From DASPGQ01 sp035457705 (GTDB lineage Bacteria > Acidobacteriota > Vicinamibacteria > Marinacidobacterales > SMYC01): a stretch of DNA of 64,000 nt. The notes under the pieces were generated by a model. It made no database searches. It was not told the DNA's origin and saw only the letters and a list, made by a program, of their open reading frames with translations. Shown one piece after another: positions 1-9,140 of this stretch; within the stretch, counting starts at the first letter, position 1, and the number at the start of each line of letters is the position of its first letter. The stretch spans positions 62,001-126,000 of the forward strand of contig DATIBD010000087.1 of NCBI GenBank assembly GCA_035457705.1. Reading direction: 5' to 3'. The position numbers and the translations under genes are program-made.

Positions 1-888
1 TTTTGGTCGGAGACGATTTACTGGGAGACCATCGGCCTCGCCATCGTGAACGAGCTCTACTATCGAAACCTCATGAAGAATATGAGTCGCTTCGAGAAAG
101 ACCTGGTCGACGCTCGGGGGAAGCTCCGTCTATCACGGAAGATCGAGGTCCTGAGGGAGCATCCCGAAGTCAAGTTCGTCGATTTCGGAACGAGACGCCG
201 CTTCAGCCGGAGCTGGCAGCACTACGTGGATCGGACGTTGGCCGAAGAGATGCCGACGCAGTTTCTGGGGACGTCCTCGACTGAGTCCGCAATGCTCCAC
301 GGCCTCGTACCCATGGGGACGTCGGCGCACGAGCTCTATATGGTGATGTCTGGCATCATGCACGAGTCCGACGATCGGATACGCGATTCGCACAATCGGG
401 TGCTGAAGGACTGGTGGGATCTGTACGGCTGGGGGCTGTCCATCGCCCTCACCGATACCTATGGCGCCGACTTCTTCTTTCGGGACATGACCGAGGCGCA
501 GGCACGTGCCTGGAAGGGGCTGCGGCATGATTCGGGAGATCCGTTCGAGTTTGGCGAGAAGGCGATCCGTTTCTACCGGGACATCGGCATCGACCCGAGG
601 GAGAAGCTTCTCATTTTCAGCGATGGTCTCGAGCTCGAGACCATCCTCACGCTGTCCCAGCGATTTCATGGCAGGATCAAGCTGAGCTTCGGCTGGGGAA
701 CCAATCTGACGAACGACCTCGGCTTCGAGCCCATCTCGATCGTCGTGAAGGCCGTCGAGGCGAACGGCCACCGCACCGTGAAACTGAGTGACAACCTGGC
801 CAAGTCCACCGGCACGAAGGAGGACATCGAGCGTTTCCGGCGCATCTTCGGACACCAGAACGAGCACGCCCAAGCCGTTCGCTACTGA
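1..888 (+). CDS. pncB: Nicotinate phosphoribosyltransferase, C-terminal part (5' end outside window)
   Basis: This enzyme makes nicotinate mononucleotide from nicotinate, PRPP and ATP, the first step of the Preiss-Handler NAD salvage route. The frame is open from base 1, so the start lies upstream of the window. Family motifs are visible: LGTSSTESAM and PMGTSAHE (the catalytic His region), RHDSGDP, FSDGLE and the phosphate-binding stretch GWGTNLTND. Its TGA overlaps the ATG of nadE by one base (TGATG), so the two NAD genes are probably translationally coupled. The bacterial PncB assignment is firm. Confidence 0.95.
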   Translation, partial: FWSETIYWETIGLAIVNELYYRNLMKNMSRFEKDLVDARGKLRLSRKIEVLREHPEVKFVDFGTRRRFSRSWQHYVDRTLAEEMPTQFLGTSSTESAMLHGLVPMGTSAHELYMVMSGIMHESDDRIRDSHNRVLKDWWDLYGWGLSIALTDTYGADFFFRDMTEAQARAWKGLRHDSGDPFEFGEKAIRFYRDIGIDPREKLLIFSDGLELETILTLSQRFHGRIKLSFGWGTNLTNDLGFEPISIVVKAVEANGHRTVKLSDNLAKSTGTKEDIERFRRIFGHQNEHAQAVRY

Positions 889-2846
889 TGCAGCCGATAA
901 AGATCGGGCTCGCCAATCTCGACCCCACCGTCGGGGCGATTCACTCGAACCTGGAGCGGTTGATTCAAACGGCTGCAGAGATGTCGGCGAATCGATGTGC
1001 CATCGGCGTATTCACTGAGCAGGTCATCTCGGGATACCCCACGGAAGATCTCGTCCAGTGGCGCGGGTTCGTGGAGCAGCAAGGTCGCGCCCTGAGGAGT
1101 TTTGCCGAGGCCACGGGAGGGCTCACGCATCCCACGATTTTCGCCCTCGGCCTGTCGGTGTCCGACCGCGGATTCGTCTACAACGCGGTCGCGGTCGTTG
1201 CCGGGGGACGCATCGTCGGCTTGGTGCCCAAGGAGCACCTTCCGACCTACGGGGTGTTCTACGAAAGCCGTGTCTTCGCGCGAGGCATTCCCGGTGAGAC
1301 GCGGACGGTGCTCGGAGCCCCGTTCGGCGATCTGCTGTTCCGTACTCCGTTCGGCGTATTCACCGTCGAAGTCTGCGAGGACATGTGGGTCGCCGATGGG
1401 CCTTTGCTGCGCCGTTCGGCTTCCGGCGCCGAGCTGGTGTTAAACCTTTCCGCTTCGCCTTGGCGCACCGGCATCGCCGAGACGAGAAAAGAGCTCATCG
1501 CCACGCGGGCTTCGGACAATCAGGTGACCTTCGTCTACGTGAACCAGGTTGGAGGGCAGGACTCGCTCGTGTTCGACGGCGGGGCCTACGTCAACCAGAA
1601 CGGCCGCTTGCTCCACGAAGCCGAGCGCTGGCGCGAGGGATGGTCATCGTTCGTGGTCGACCTCGACCGCACGCGGCGGCTCCGCTTCGAGAGCACCACG
1701 TGGCGAGCGGGCGCCGAGGCTTATCTGAGAGCGCATCCGCCCGTCAGGATCGTCGAAGTCGGGATTCCCGACTCGGATTTCCTGCCCGAGATTTTCGCGA
1801 GCAAGAACTTCTTCGTTCCCGACGCTGGGCCAAAGCTGTCACCCGAGGAGCGGTGGTACGAAGATCTCGTTGCCGCGATGCGAACCGGCCTCGGCGGCTA
1901 CTTTCGGAAAACGGGCGCTTTCGAGAAGCTGGGCATCGCGCTTTCGGGCGGCAAGGACTCTTCGCTCACGCTCATCATCGCCTGGCTCTACGCTCGCGAG
2001 CATTTTCTCGACCTGCCGGAGAAGGAACGGCGAGCCCGAATCCGGGACTTCATACACTGCTTTTCGATGCCCACCCGTTTCAACTCGCAAACGACCCGAA
2101 TGATCTCCAGAAAGCTCTGTACCGCACTCGAGGTTAGCTTCCTGGAAGTTCCCATCGAGGAGGCTTTCGAGCGCGAGGTCGAGGCGGTGCGGGCGATGCT
2201 CGGGCCCAACGAGGAGCTCCCCGCCCTGACGCGACAGAACATTCAAGCTCGCATCCGCGCCCAGCGCATGTGGAACTGGGCGAACGCGACCAGAGGACTT
2301 TGGATCCAGACGGGCAACATGAGCGAGAAGGCGGTCGGCTACACGACGGTGGGGGGGGACCTCATGGGCGCTTATTCGCTCCTGGGAAACCTTCCCAAGA
2401 CGATCGTCATCCGTCTGCTCGGCTACCTGCGCGAGAAATACGACCTCGAGGTTCTCGACGAGCTTCTCGAAACGAAAGCCTCGGCCGAGCTCGCCGAGAA
2501 TCAGGAAGACGAGAAGGATCTCATGCCGTTTCCCGTGCTCGACGCCTGCTTCGCTCTTTTCGCCGGCGAGAAGCTCATGCCGGTGGAGCTCTACTCGGCG
2601 CTGCGCGCGACCTGGACAGATGAAGAGCTGAGACAGATGCGGCCCGATTATCGACCCGGGATGCTGAAGGATTGGGTGAAGCGGTTCTGCGGCCTTTTCA
2701 TCGGTTCGATCTTCAAATGGGTGCAGGCGCCCCAGTCGGTGCATCTGGGAAATCTGGACCTCGACCGCGAACGGGCTTTGCAGCTTCCCGTGGTGCAGTC
2801 GCGCCAGTGGCTCGACCTCGAAGCGCTCGACGCACTTTCCGACTGA
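888..2846 (+). CDS. nadE: Glutamine-dependent NAD+ synthetase
   Basis: It amidates nicotinate adenine dinucleotide to NAD+, using glutamine as ammonia source. The 652 residues hold an N-terminal nitrilase-type amidase domain (about 1-280) with the expected Glu-Lys-Cys triad at E44, K115 and C163 (VCEDMW). A C-terminal synthetase domain has the pyrophosphate-binding loop SGGKDSS at 353-359. The length fits the two-domain glutamine-dependent class, not the short ammonia-dependent one. It follows pncB with a one-base overlap. NadD, the enzyme between the two in the pathway, is encoded at 16.6 kb. Confidence 0.96.
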   Translation: MQPIKIGLANLDPTVGAIHSNLERLIQTAAEMSANRCAIGVFTEQVISGYPTEDLVQWRGFVEQQGRALRSFAEATGGLTHPTIFALGLSVSDRGFVYNAVAVVAGGRIVGLVPKEHLPTYGVFYESRVFARGIPGETRTVLGAPFGDLLFRTPFGVFTVEVCEDMWVADGPLLRRSASGAELVLNLSASPWRTGIAETRKELIATRASDNQVTFVYVNQVGGQDSLVFDGGAYVNQNGRLLHEAERWREGWSSFVVDLDRTRRLRFESTTWRAGAEAYLRAHPPVRIVEVGIPDSDFLPEIFASKNFFVPDAGPKLSPEERWYEDLVAAMRTGLGGYFRKTGAFEKLGIALSGGKDSSLTLIIAWLYAREHFLDLPEKERRARIRDFIHCFSMPTRFNSQTTRMISRKLCTALEVSFLEVPIEEAFEREVEAVRAMLGPNEELPALTRQNIQARIRAQRMWNWANATRGLWIQTGNMSEKAVGYTTVGGDLMGAYSLLGNLPKTIVIRLLGYLREKYDLEVLDELLETKASAELAENQEDEKDLMPFPVLDACFALFAGEKLMPVELYSALRATWTDEELRQMRPDYRPGMLKDWVKRFCGLFIGSIFKWVQAPQSVHLGNLDLDRERALQLPVVQSRQWLDLEALDALSD

Positions 2847-2946
2847 CCCCTATTCGTACCCGAGTGACGAAATTGCCGTCAGGGCCACGACCGGAGCGGC
2901 GCGAAGCATGCGATAGCCGTAACTCAAGTCCTGGCGGAGCGTTTTC

Positions 2947-2959
2947 GAGCATCATGCTC
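2947..2959. repeat. Perfect 13-bp palindrome upstream of the TPR/TonB_C gene
   Basis: GAGCAT-C-ATGCTC forms a perfect inverted repeat in the 178-bp gap between nadE and the next gene. It has no following T-run, so it is not a convincing intrinsic terminator. It could be an operator or just a short hairpin. Nothing else in the gap is clearly a signal. Confidence 0.3.
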
Positions 2960-3024
2960 CTCCTTGGACGGCGGAGACTCCGTGGGGAAGCCGTCTCATA
3001 CGCATGATATATTCTTCTTCGGGG

Positions 3025-4380
3025 ATGTTCCGGAACGTACTCTTGGCCTTGCTGGGCTTCTCGCTGGCGACGGGAGCTTTGGCGGACGAGCTCGAGGTCG
3101 AGACCACCTGGGCATCCCTTCGTGCCGCCGGAAGCTCGTTCGTGTTCGGCCGGCTGGAGGGACACTTCGACGGTCCGGACTATCGTGGCCGGAAGCTCCG
3201 CGTGCGCCACGAGAAGACGAACGAAGAACACGTCATCGACGTGGATCAGGGGCTCGGTTATTTCCGGGCGGCCCTCCCCACCGGCACGTACGAGATCCTG
3301 GCGATCGAGGCCGTCTACGTTGCCCCAATGCGACCGATGAAGCCCGAACGCTACCCGCCGGTGAAGCAGCGCTATGCCATCAAGCCAGCTGCCGGCGACG
3401 AGTTTCCGACTTTCCCCGTGGTCACGGAGATGCCGTTGTATCTAGGAACGATCCGCTCGAGCGTCGGAAGGAGCGGGATCGTCTACGAGGGGCACGAGCT
3501 CGAGATCATCGACGAGTTCGGCGAAGCCTGGCAGCACATGAGATCCACGAATCCGCGGCTCGTCGAGAGCCTCGTTGAAGAGGGAGTCGCGCCCGAGCGC
3601 TACTTCTTTCTCAAGCCGACGTCGGGCACTCCTGCCCTGGAGGCCGCGCTCGACGAGCCGATCGATCGGGCCCGGAACTACATCGCGGAAGGTAAGTTCC
3701 GACAGGCGATCGCCTGGCTGCAGACTCAGCTTCCCACGACGGACGACGAGCGCTCGACATTTCGCCTCTTGATCGGCGAGGCCTTCCTCGGTGACCGACA
3801 ATATCCTGCGGCGATCCGGGAGCTCGGGGAGGTATTGCTTGGAGACCCCGAGAACTGGCGCGCGCTGCGGCTTCTCGCGCGCGCTCACGCGCAAAACGGC
3901 AACGCGGCGGATGCCGTCGGCCTTTATCGAGCCCTTGCCGGGGCGGTGCCTGGCGACGCCGAGGCGAGCTTGCACATCGGCTACCATCATGCTCTTGCCG
4001 GCGAGGCCGCGCTCGCCGCCGCCGCTTTCGACTCGGCCTTCGAGGCGAACTTCGACTACTTGCTCCACGACTTGATGCCCTATGCGCTCGCGCTCAGGGC
4101 GGACGATGCTCGTTACGAGCCTCCCGAAGCCATCAGTGGCGTCGTCAAACCGCCGAGCACGATGCGATCGCGGCGCGGCTCGAGCGGAGGGTTCGCGATT
4201 CTCATCGACCACCAGGGGCGAGTCGTGGCCGCTCACCTCACGCGAGCCGCCGAGAGCTGGGCTCCCGCCGTTCTGATGTCGGTGATTCGTGCCAAGTTCA
4301 CGCCGGCGCAGTTGAACGGTGTCCCCATTCCGTGCCTGGTGATCTTGGGAGCGGAGGACATCCTCGAGCAGACCCAATAG
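3025..4380 (+). CDS. Secreted TPR protein with TonB-like C-terminal domain
   Basis: Function unknown. The chosen ATG gives a clean signal peptide (MFRNVLLALLGFSLATGALA, then DELEVE); an in-frame ATG at 3004 would only add seven residues ahead of it. The middle of the protein (about residues 210-340) has several tetratricopeptide-like helices rich in Ala/Leu. The last 60 residues (ILIDHQGRVV, then VIRAKFTPAQLNGVPIP) resemble the TonB C-terminal fold, in which a glycine-rich hairpin is followed by an F-x-PA-x-x-NG-x-P motif. There is no N-terminal TonB membrane anchor or proline-rich spanner. It is probably periplasmic and part of no obvious operon. Confidence 0.8.
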   Translation: MFRNVLLALLGFSLATGALADELEVETTWASLRAAGSSFVFGRLEGHFDGPDYRGRKLRVRHEKTNEEHVIDVDQGLGYFRAALPTGTYEILAIEAVYVAPMRPMKPERYPPVKQRYAIKPAAGDEFPTFPVVTEMPLYLGTIRSSVGRSGIVYEGHELEIIDEFGEAWQHMRSTNPRLVESLVEEGVAPERYFFLKPTSGTPALEAALDEPIDRARNYIAEGKFRQAIAWLQTQLPTTDDERSTFRLLIGEAFLGDRQYPAAIRELGEVLLGDPENWRALRLLARAHAQNGNAADAVGLYRALAGAVPGDAEASLHIGYHHALAGEAALAAAAFDSAFEANFDYLLHDLMPYALALRADDARYEPPEAISGVVKPPSTMRSRRGSSGGFAILIDHQGRVVAAHLTRAAESWAPAVLMSVIRAKFTPAQLNGVPIPCLVILGAEDILEQTQ

Positions 4381-4393
4381 CTCCGCGGGACTT

Positions 4394-5284
4394 TCAAGCC
4401 TTGGGATGCGCTCTTTCGTAGACGTCGAGCAACCGCTGGGCCGAGAGGGTCGTGTACTTCTGCGTGGTCGAGAGGCTCTGGTGACCGAGTAGCTCTTGAA
4501 TCGAGCGAAGATCGCAACCACGCTCGAGAAGATGGGTTGCGAAGGCATGACGGAGGCTGTGAGGCGAGAGCCCCTTCCGGAGCGCCGTCAGCCTGAGGTA
4601 CCGGTCGACCAAACGACGTACACTTCGGGCCGTCAAGCGCCCTCCACGAGCGTTGAGGATCAACGCATCGGTGCCGCGGCCGAGGCGGACGAGCTTCCGG
4701 CGGTCGGGCAAGTAATGGCGGACCGCCTCAGCGGCGGGCTCACCGAACGGCACGATGCGCTCCTTGCGGCCTTTTCCGACGACGTGGACGAGACGTGATT
4801 CGAGATCGCAACCCGCGAGGTCGAGCGACACGAGCTCACCCACCCGGAGGCCGGTCGCGTAGAGCAGCTCGAGCAGTGCGCGGTCGCGGCGTCCCAAGGG
4901 CGTCGATGAATCGGGAGCATCGAGCAGGCGCTCCATTTCCGCTTCCTCGATTCGCATCGGGATCTTCTTGTCGAGCCGGGGTGTTCCCACGAGCCGAGCG
5001 GGGTTTTTCGCAAGCCGCCCTTCTCGATTCAAATAGCGGAAGAAAGTTCGTATGGCTGCGAGCTTGCGCGCGACGGAGGAGCGAGCTGCGCCCGCCTGGT
5101 GCAAATGCGCGAGAAAGGCTCGGATGGCCAGAACGTCCACGTCCTCGGCCCGGGTGACATCGAGCGCTTCGGCGAGAAAGGCTTCGAGCTGCTCGAGATC
5201 GGAGCGATAGCTCGCGACGGTATGGACGGAGAGGCCTCGGCGGTATTGCAGATCCTCCACGAAACCGTCGATGTCGCGCCTCAT
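4394..5284 (-). CDS. xerC: Tyrosine recombinase XerC
   Basis: This is a site-specific recombinase that, with XerD, resolves chromosome dimers at dif. The 296 residues carry an N-terminal SAM-like core-binding domain (about 1-90) and the catalytic domain with the full set of active residues: R147, K171, H242-x-x-R245, H268 and nucleophile Y277 (TQKYTTL). The open frame continues far upstream, but the true start is the ATG that overlaps the trmFO stop as ATGA. The order topA-trmFO-xerC matches the Bacillus topA-gid-codV arrangement. It could be labelled XerD-like by similarity alone; context favours XerC. Confidence 0.94.
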   Translation of the reverse strand: MRRDIDGFVEDLQYRRGLSVHTVASYRSDLEQLEAFLAEALDVTRAEDVDVLAIRAFLAHLHQAGAARSSVARKLAAIRTFFRYLNREGRLAKNPARLVGTPRLDKKIPMRIEEAEMERLLDAPDSSTPLGRRDRALLELLYATGLRVGELVSLDLAGCDLESRLVHVVGKGRKERIVPFGEPAAEAVRHYLPDRRKLVRLGRGTDALILNARGGRLTARSVRRLVDRYLRLTALRKGLSPHSLRHAFATHLLERGCDLRSIQELLGHQSLSTTQKYTTLSAQRLLDVYERAHPKA

Positions 5285-6597
5285 GAGACGGCCGCCTCGA
5301 CGAAGCGGTCCATGGCGGCGAGAGCGCGCGCGACCAGGGCCCCCTTGCGGTCTCCTCGGCTTCTGACGCGGGTCTCGAGCGGCGGCAGAAGCCCGAAGGC
5401 GATGTTCGTCGGCTGGTAATTTTCGGGATCCGCCTCCGATATGTAGTGGCAAAGCGAGCCGAGAGCCGTGGTTCTCGGCGGCACCACGGGAACGAGTCCG
5501 CGCGCCAACCGCGCCGCATTGATGCCGGCGACAAGCCCCGATGCGGCCGATTCCGTGTAGCCCTCCACGCCCGAGATCTGTCCCGCCAGAAAGAGCGAAT
5601 CCCTCGTGCGAGTCTGGAAGGTCGGCCGGAGCAGAGTGGGGGCATTGACGTAAGTGTTGCGATGAATCATTCCGTAGCGGGAGAACTCGGCGCCCTCGAG
5701 GCCGGGAACCATCCGCAGAATCCGTTTCTGCTCGCCCCACTTCAGCTGGTTTTGGAAACCGACGATGTTGTAGAGCGTCGCCGCCAGGTTGTCCTGCCGA
5801 AGCTGCACCGCGGCGTAAGGTCTTTGTCCCGTGCGGGGATCGGTCAAGCCGACGGGCTTCATCGGCCCGTATCGCAGGGTGTCGACACCGCGCTGGGCCA
5901 TGACCTCGATGGGCAGGCAACCCTCGAAGTAGAGTGCCCGGTCGATGGCGTGGAGATCGACCCGTGCGGCGGCACTCAAGGCCTCGTGGAAACGGAGGTA
6001 CTCGACGCGGTCCATGGGACAATTGACGTAATCGTCTCCACCCTTCCCGTAGCGCGATGCACGGAAAGCCTTGCTGAAGTCGATGCTCTCCGCCTCGACC
6101 ACCGGGCTTACCGCGTCGTAGAAGTACAGAGAGTCGCGTCCGGTGAATGCGTGGATCGAGCTTGCCAGGGCCTCCGAAGTGAGCGGTCCGGTGGCGAGTA
6201 TCACGAGCCCGTCCTCGGGAACGGCGCGTACCTCCTTCCGCTCGAGCGTGATCCCAGAAATGGACCGGACGGCCCCGGTCACGGTTTCCGAGAACCGGTC
6301 GCGATCGACGGCTAGGGCCTGGCCCGCGGGGACGCGGGCGAGCTCGGCCGCTTCCATGACGAGCGATCCGAGCCGGCGCATTTCTTCTTTGAGAAGCCCG
6401 TGTGCGCTGCTCAACGAATCGGAGCGCAGGGAGTTGCTGCAGACGAGCTCGGCGAAACCCTCGGTGCGGTGGACGGGCGTCGTGACCTGCGGCCGCATCT
6501 CGTAGAGCCGTACGGGAATGCCGCGTTTGGCGAGTTGCCAGGCCGCCTCCGATCCCGCGAGACCGGCACCCACCACGGCTACTTCGGTCGCGCTCAA
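5281..6597 (-). CDS. trmFO: Folate/FAD-dependent tRNA (uracil-54-C5) methyltransferase
   Basis: It methylates U54 of tRNA to ribothymidine using methylenetetrahydrofolate and FADH2. The N-terminus has the FAD dinucleotide-binding motif VVGAGLAGSEAAWQLAKRG, followed by the family-specific HRTEGFAELVCSNSLRSD and GQISGVEGYTESAASGL segments. The length of 438 residues is normal. It is five bases downstream of topA and overlaps xerC by four bases, so dprA, topA, trmFO and xerC are likely one transcript. Folate-dependent rather than SAM-dependent m5U54 synthesis is seen in Firmicutes, Acidobacteriota and some Proteobacteria. Confidence 0.96.
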   Translation of the reverse strand: MSATEVAVVGAGLAGSEAAWQLAKRGIPVRLYEMRPQVTTPVHRTEGFAELVCSNSLRSDSLSSAHGLLKEEMRRLGSLVMEAAELARVPAGQALAVDRDRFSETVTGAVRSISGITLERKEVRAVPEDGLVILATGPLTSEALASSIHAFTGRDSLYFYDAVSPVVEAESIDFSKAFRASRYGKGGDDYVNCPMDRVEYLRFHEALSAAARVDLHAIDRALYFEGCLPIEVMAQRGVDTLRYGPMKPVGLTDPRTGQRPYAAVQLRQDNLAATLYNIVGFQNQLKWGEQKRILRMVPGLEGAEFSRYGMIHRNTYVNAPTLLRPTFQTRTRDSLFLAGQISGVEGYTESAASGLVAGINAARLARGLVPVVPPRTTALGSLCHYISEADPENYQPTNIAFGLLPPLETRVRSRGDRKGALVARALAAMDRFVEAAVS

Positions 6598-6602
6598 GCC
6601 CG

Positions 6603-9098
6603 TTACTTCGCGGCGACCTCTTCGGGGTCTGGCTCCCTCACGGCATCCGGGGCACCGCCCTCGATGCTCCTCTTGTACCCGCAGCCTTCTTCAGCGCAGG
6701 CGTAGTGGGCCCCGTCGCGTTTGGTCGATTTCTCGAACAGGACGGGATAGCCGCACTCGGGGCAGGGCTCGGCCACGGGTTTGTGCCAGCTGGTGAAATC
6801 GCAATCGGGGTACTGCGAGCACCCGAAGAAGAGCTTGCCGCGCCTCGAACGACGTTCGACGACCTGCCCGGGGCAGTTTTCGCGGGGGCAGGCGACGCCG
6901 ACCTCTTTCTGCTTGATGTACTTGCAGTCAGGGTAGGAGCTGCAGGCGGTGAACTCGCCGTAGCGGCCATGCTTCACGACCAGCTGGGAGCCGCACTTCG
7001 GGCAGGTCTCGTCGAGCAGTTGGTCGCGCTTCGTCTCGAGCGAACCGTCTTTGCCCTTGAAGATCTTGCGGGTGTTCTTGCACTCGGGATATCCGGAGCA
7101 GGCGAGGAACTGGCCATAGCGGCCTTTCTTCAGCACCATGGGCCTGTCGCATTTTTCGCAGGTCTCTTCGGAGAACGCGTCGGGGTCGGCGGATTCCTTG
7201 TCCTGATAATTCTGGATCTCGCGGGTGTTGCGGCACTCGGGATAACCCGAACAGGCCAGAAAGTGACCGAATCGCCCCCATTTGATGACCATGGGCTTGC
7301 CACATTTGTCGCACTTCTCTTCGGTGGCAATCTCCATCGCCTTTACGTTGGTCATGTGCTTCTTGGCTTCGGTCAGATCCTTGCTGAACTTCTGGTAGAA
7401 GCCGTCGATCGTCGTGAGGTAGTTGGCTCGACCCTCCTCGATCTCGTCGAGCATCCCCTCGAGCTTGGCGGTGTACTCGATCTCCATGATGTCGGCGAAG
7501 CTTGCCATCAGCAGATCGGTTACCAGGAATCCAAGCTCGGTGGGAACGAACTTCCGTTCGATCTTCTGCACGTATTGTCGATCCTGGAGAACGGAGAGGA
7601 TGCTCGCGTAGGTGCTCGGACGGCCGATCCCTTTTTCCTCCAGCTCTTTCACGAGCGATGCCTCGGTGAATCGAGGAGGCGGCTGGGTGAAGTGCTGCTC
7701 GGGCTGGACTCCGAGCAGCTTCAAGAGCTCGCCCTCCGAAAGCGGCGGCAGCTTCTTGTCCTTGCCGTCTTCTCTGGACTCTTCTTCCTCTCTTTCCTCA
7801 GCGGTGGCCCTCTGGGAAGTGTCTTCGTCCTTCCCCTCCTCGTAGACCGCGAGGAAACCCTTGAACTTGAGCACCGACCCCCGCGCGCGCAGGATGTAGC
7901 GTCCCGCCTCGATCTCGGCGATGGTCTCGTCGAACACCGCGGGCGCCATCTGAGAGGCCACGAAGCGGTTCCAGATGAGGCGATAGAGCTTGAGCTCGTC
8001 GCGGTCGAGATAAGGCGCTATGGAGTCGGGGTCTCGGTAAACGGAAGTGGGCCGAATCGCCTCGTGCGCATCCTGAGCGCCCTTCTTGCTCTTGTAGACG
8101 TTCGGTTTTTCTGGGAGCAGATCCCGGCCATATTTCTCCTCGACGAACTGGCGGGCCTCGTCGAGAGCCTCGTTGGCGATGCGCGTCGAGTCCGTGCGCA
8201 TGTAAGTGATGAGTCCGACGGGTCCTTCGCTCCCGAGCTCGATGCCCTCGTAGAGTCGCTGGGCGACCATCATCGTCCGCTTCGCGGTGAAGCCGAGCTT
8301 GCGTGCGCCCTCCTGCTGCAGTTTGCTCGTGATGAAGGGAGGCACCGGCTTGCGCCGACGCTCCTTCGCGGTGACCGTCTTGACGGTGAAATCGAGACGG
8401 GAGAGCTCGTCGGCGATCGCCCGCGTCGTCGCCTCGTCCTTCAGCTCGGCGGCGTTGCCGTCGATCCGGCTGAGCTTCGCGTTAAAAGCGGGAGGAGTCT
8501 TTCCCTCCAGGTCGGCGTGGATCGACCAGTACTCTTCGGACTGGAACGCCTGGATGTCTCGCTCGCGCTCGCAGACGATGCGCAACGCCACGGATTGCAC
8601 CCTGCCAGCGGAGAGACCCCGCCGGACTTTCTCCCAGAGCAGCGGCGAAATCTGGTAGCCCACGAGCCGGTCGAGGACTCGGCGCGCCTGCTGAGCGTCG
8701 ACCTTGTCCCGGTCGATTCTCTTGGGATTGCGGATGGCTTCCTCCACCGCCCTCTTCGTGATCTCGTTGAAGAGGACCCGATGGACGGCGCCATTCTTCG
8801 CCCGGAGCTCTTCGGCCAGGTGGAAACTGATGGCCTCACCTTCGCGGTCCGGGTCGGGAGCGAGGTAGATGGCCTCAGCCCTCTTTGCTTCCTCCTTGAG
8901 CTCGGAGAGCACCTTCTTCTTCTTGGGAATGACCACATAGTCCGGCTGGAAACCGTGCTCGACGTCGACGCCGAGCTTGCTCTTCGGCAGGTCGCGCACG
9001 TGGCCCATCGAGGCTCGTACCACGTAGTTGCGTCCGAGAAACTTATTGATGGTCTTCGCCTTCGCCGGCGATTCGACGATCACGAGTGATTTCGCCAT
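6603..9098 (-). CDS. topA: DNA topoisomerase I
   Basis: It relaxes negative supercoils by a type IA mechanism. The 831 residues begin with the TOPRIM domain (KSLVIVESPAKAKTI and PDPDREGEAI with the acidic triad), followed by the catalytic core with GLSAGRVQSVALR and the tyrosine motif YMRTDSTR. The C-terminus holds five tandem zinc-ribbon units, each CxxC...CxxYPxC or close to it, ending in CPECGYP...CAEEGC; the fourth and fifth are more diverged. A charged insertion rich in Glu/Lys/Arg lies between the core domains. It is transcribed just after dprA. Confidence 0.97.
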   Translation of the reverse strand: MAKSLVIVESPAKAKTINKFLGRNYVVRASMGHVRDLPKSKLGVDVEHGFQPDYVVIPKKKKVLSELKEEAKRAEAIYLAPDPDREGEAISFHLAEELRAKNGAVHRVLFNEITKRAVEEAIRNPKRIDRDKVDAQQARRVLDRLVGYQISPLLWEKVRRGLSAGRVQSVALRIVCERERDIQAFQSEEYWSIHADLEGKTPPAFNAKLSRIDGNAAELKDEATTRAIADELSRLDFTVKTVTAKERRRKPVPPFITSKLQQEGARKLGFTAKRTMMVAQRLYEGIELGSEGPVGLITYMRTDSTRIANEALDEARQFVEEKYGRDLLPEKPNVYKSKKGAQDAHEAIRPTSVYRDPDSIAPYLDRDELKLYRLIWNRFVASQMAPAVFDETIAEIEAGRYILRARGSVLKFKGFLAVYEEGKDEDTSQRATAEEREEEESREDGKDKKLPPLSEGELLKLLGVQPEQHFTQPPPRFTEASLVKELEEKGIGRPSTYASILSVLQDRQYVQKIERKFVPTELGFLVTDLLMASFADIMEIEYTAKLEGMLDEIEEGRANYLTTIDGFYQKFSKDLTEAKKHMTNVKAMEIATEEKCDKCGKPMVIKWGRFGHFLACSGYPECRNTREIQNYQDKESADPDAFSEETCEKCDRPMVLKKGRYGQFLACSGYPECKNTRKIFKGKDGSLETKRDQLLDETCPKCGSQLVVKHGRYGEFTACSSYPDCKYIKQKEVGVACPRENCPGQVVERRSRRGKLFFGCSQYPDCDFTSWHKPVAEPCPECGYPVLFEKSTKRDGAHYACAEEGCGYKRSIEGGAPDAVREPDPEEVAAK

Positions 9099-9140
9099 GA
9101 GAATCGGTAGCGATATGGTGGCACGCGAGCCGGCATCGCG

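Noticed and set aside
5285..6022. An N-terminal extension of xerC of 246 codons
   Set aside because: It lies inside trmFO in another frame and has no recombinase feature; the ATG in ATGA is the start.
6705..9089. A 794-residue plus-strand frame
   Set aside because: It is antisense to topA, which has all family motifs. The long frame is a by-product of GC-rich codon usage.
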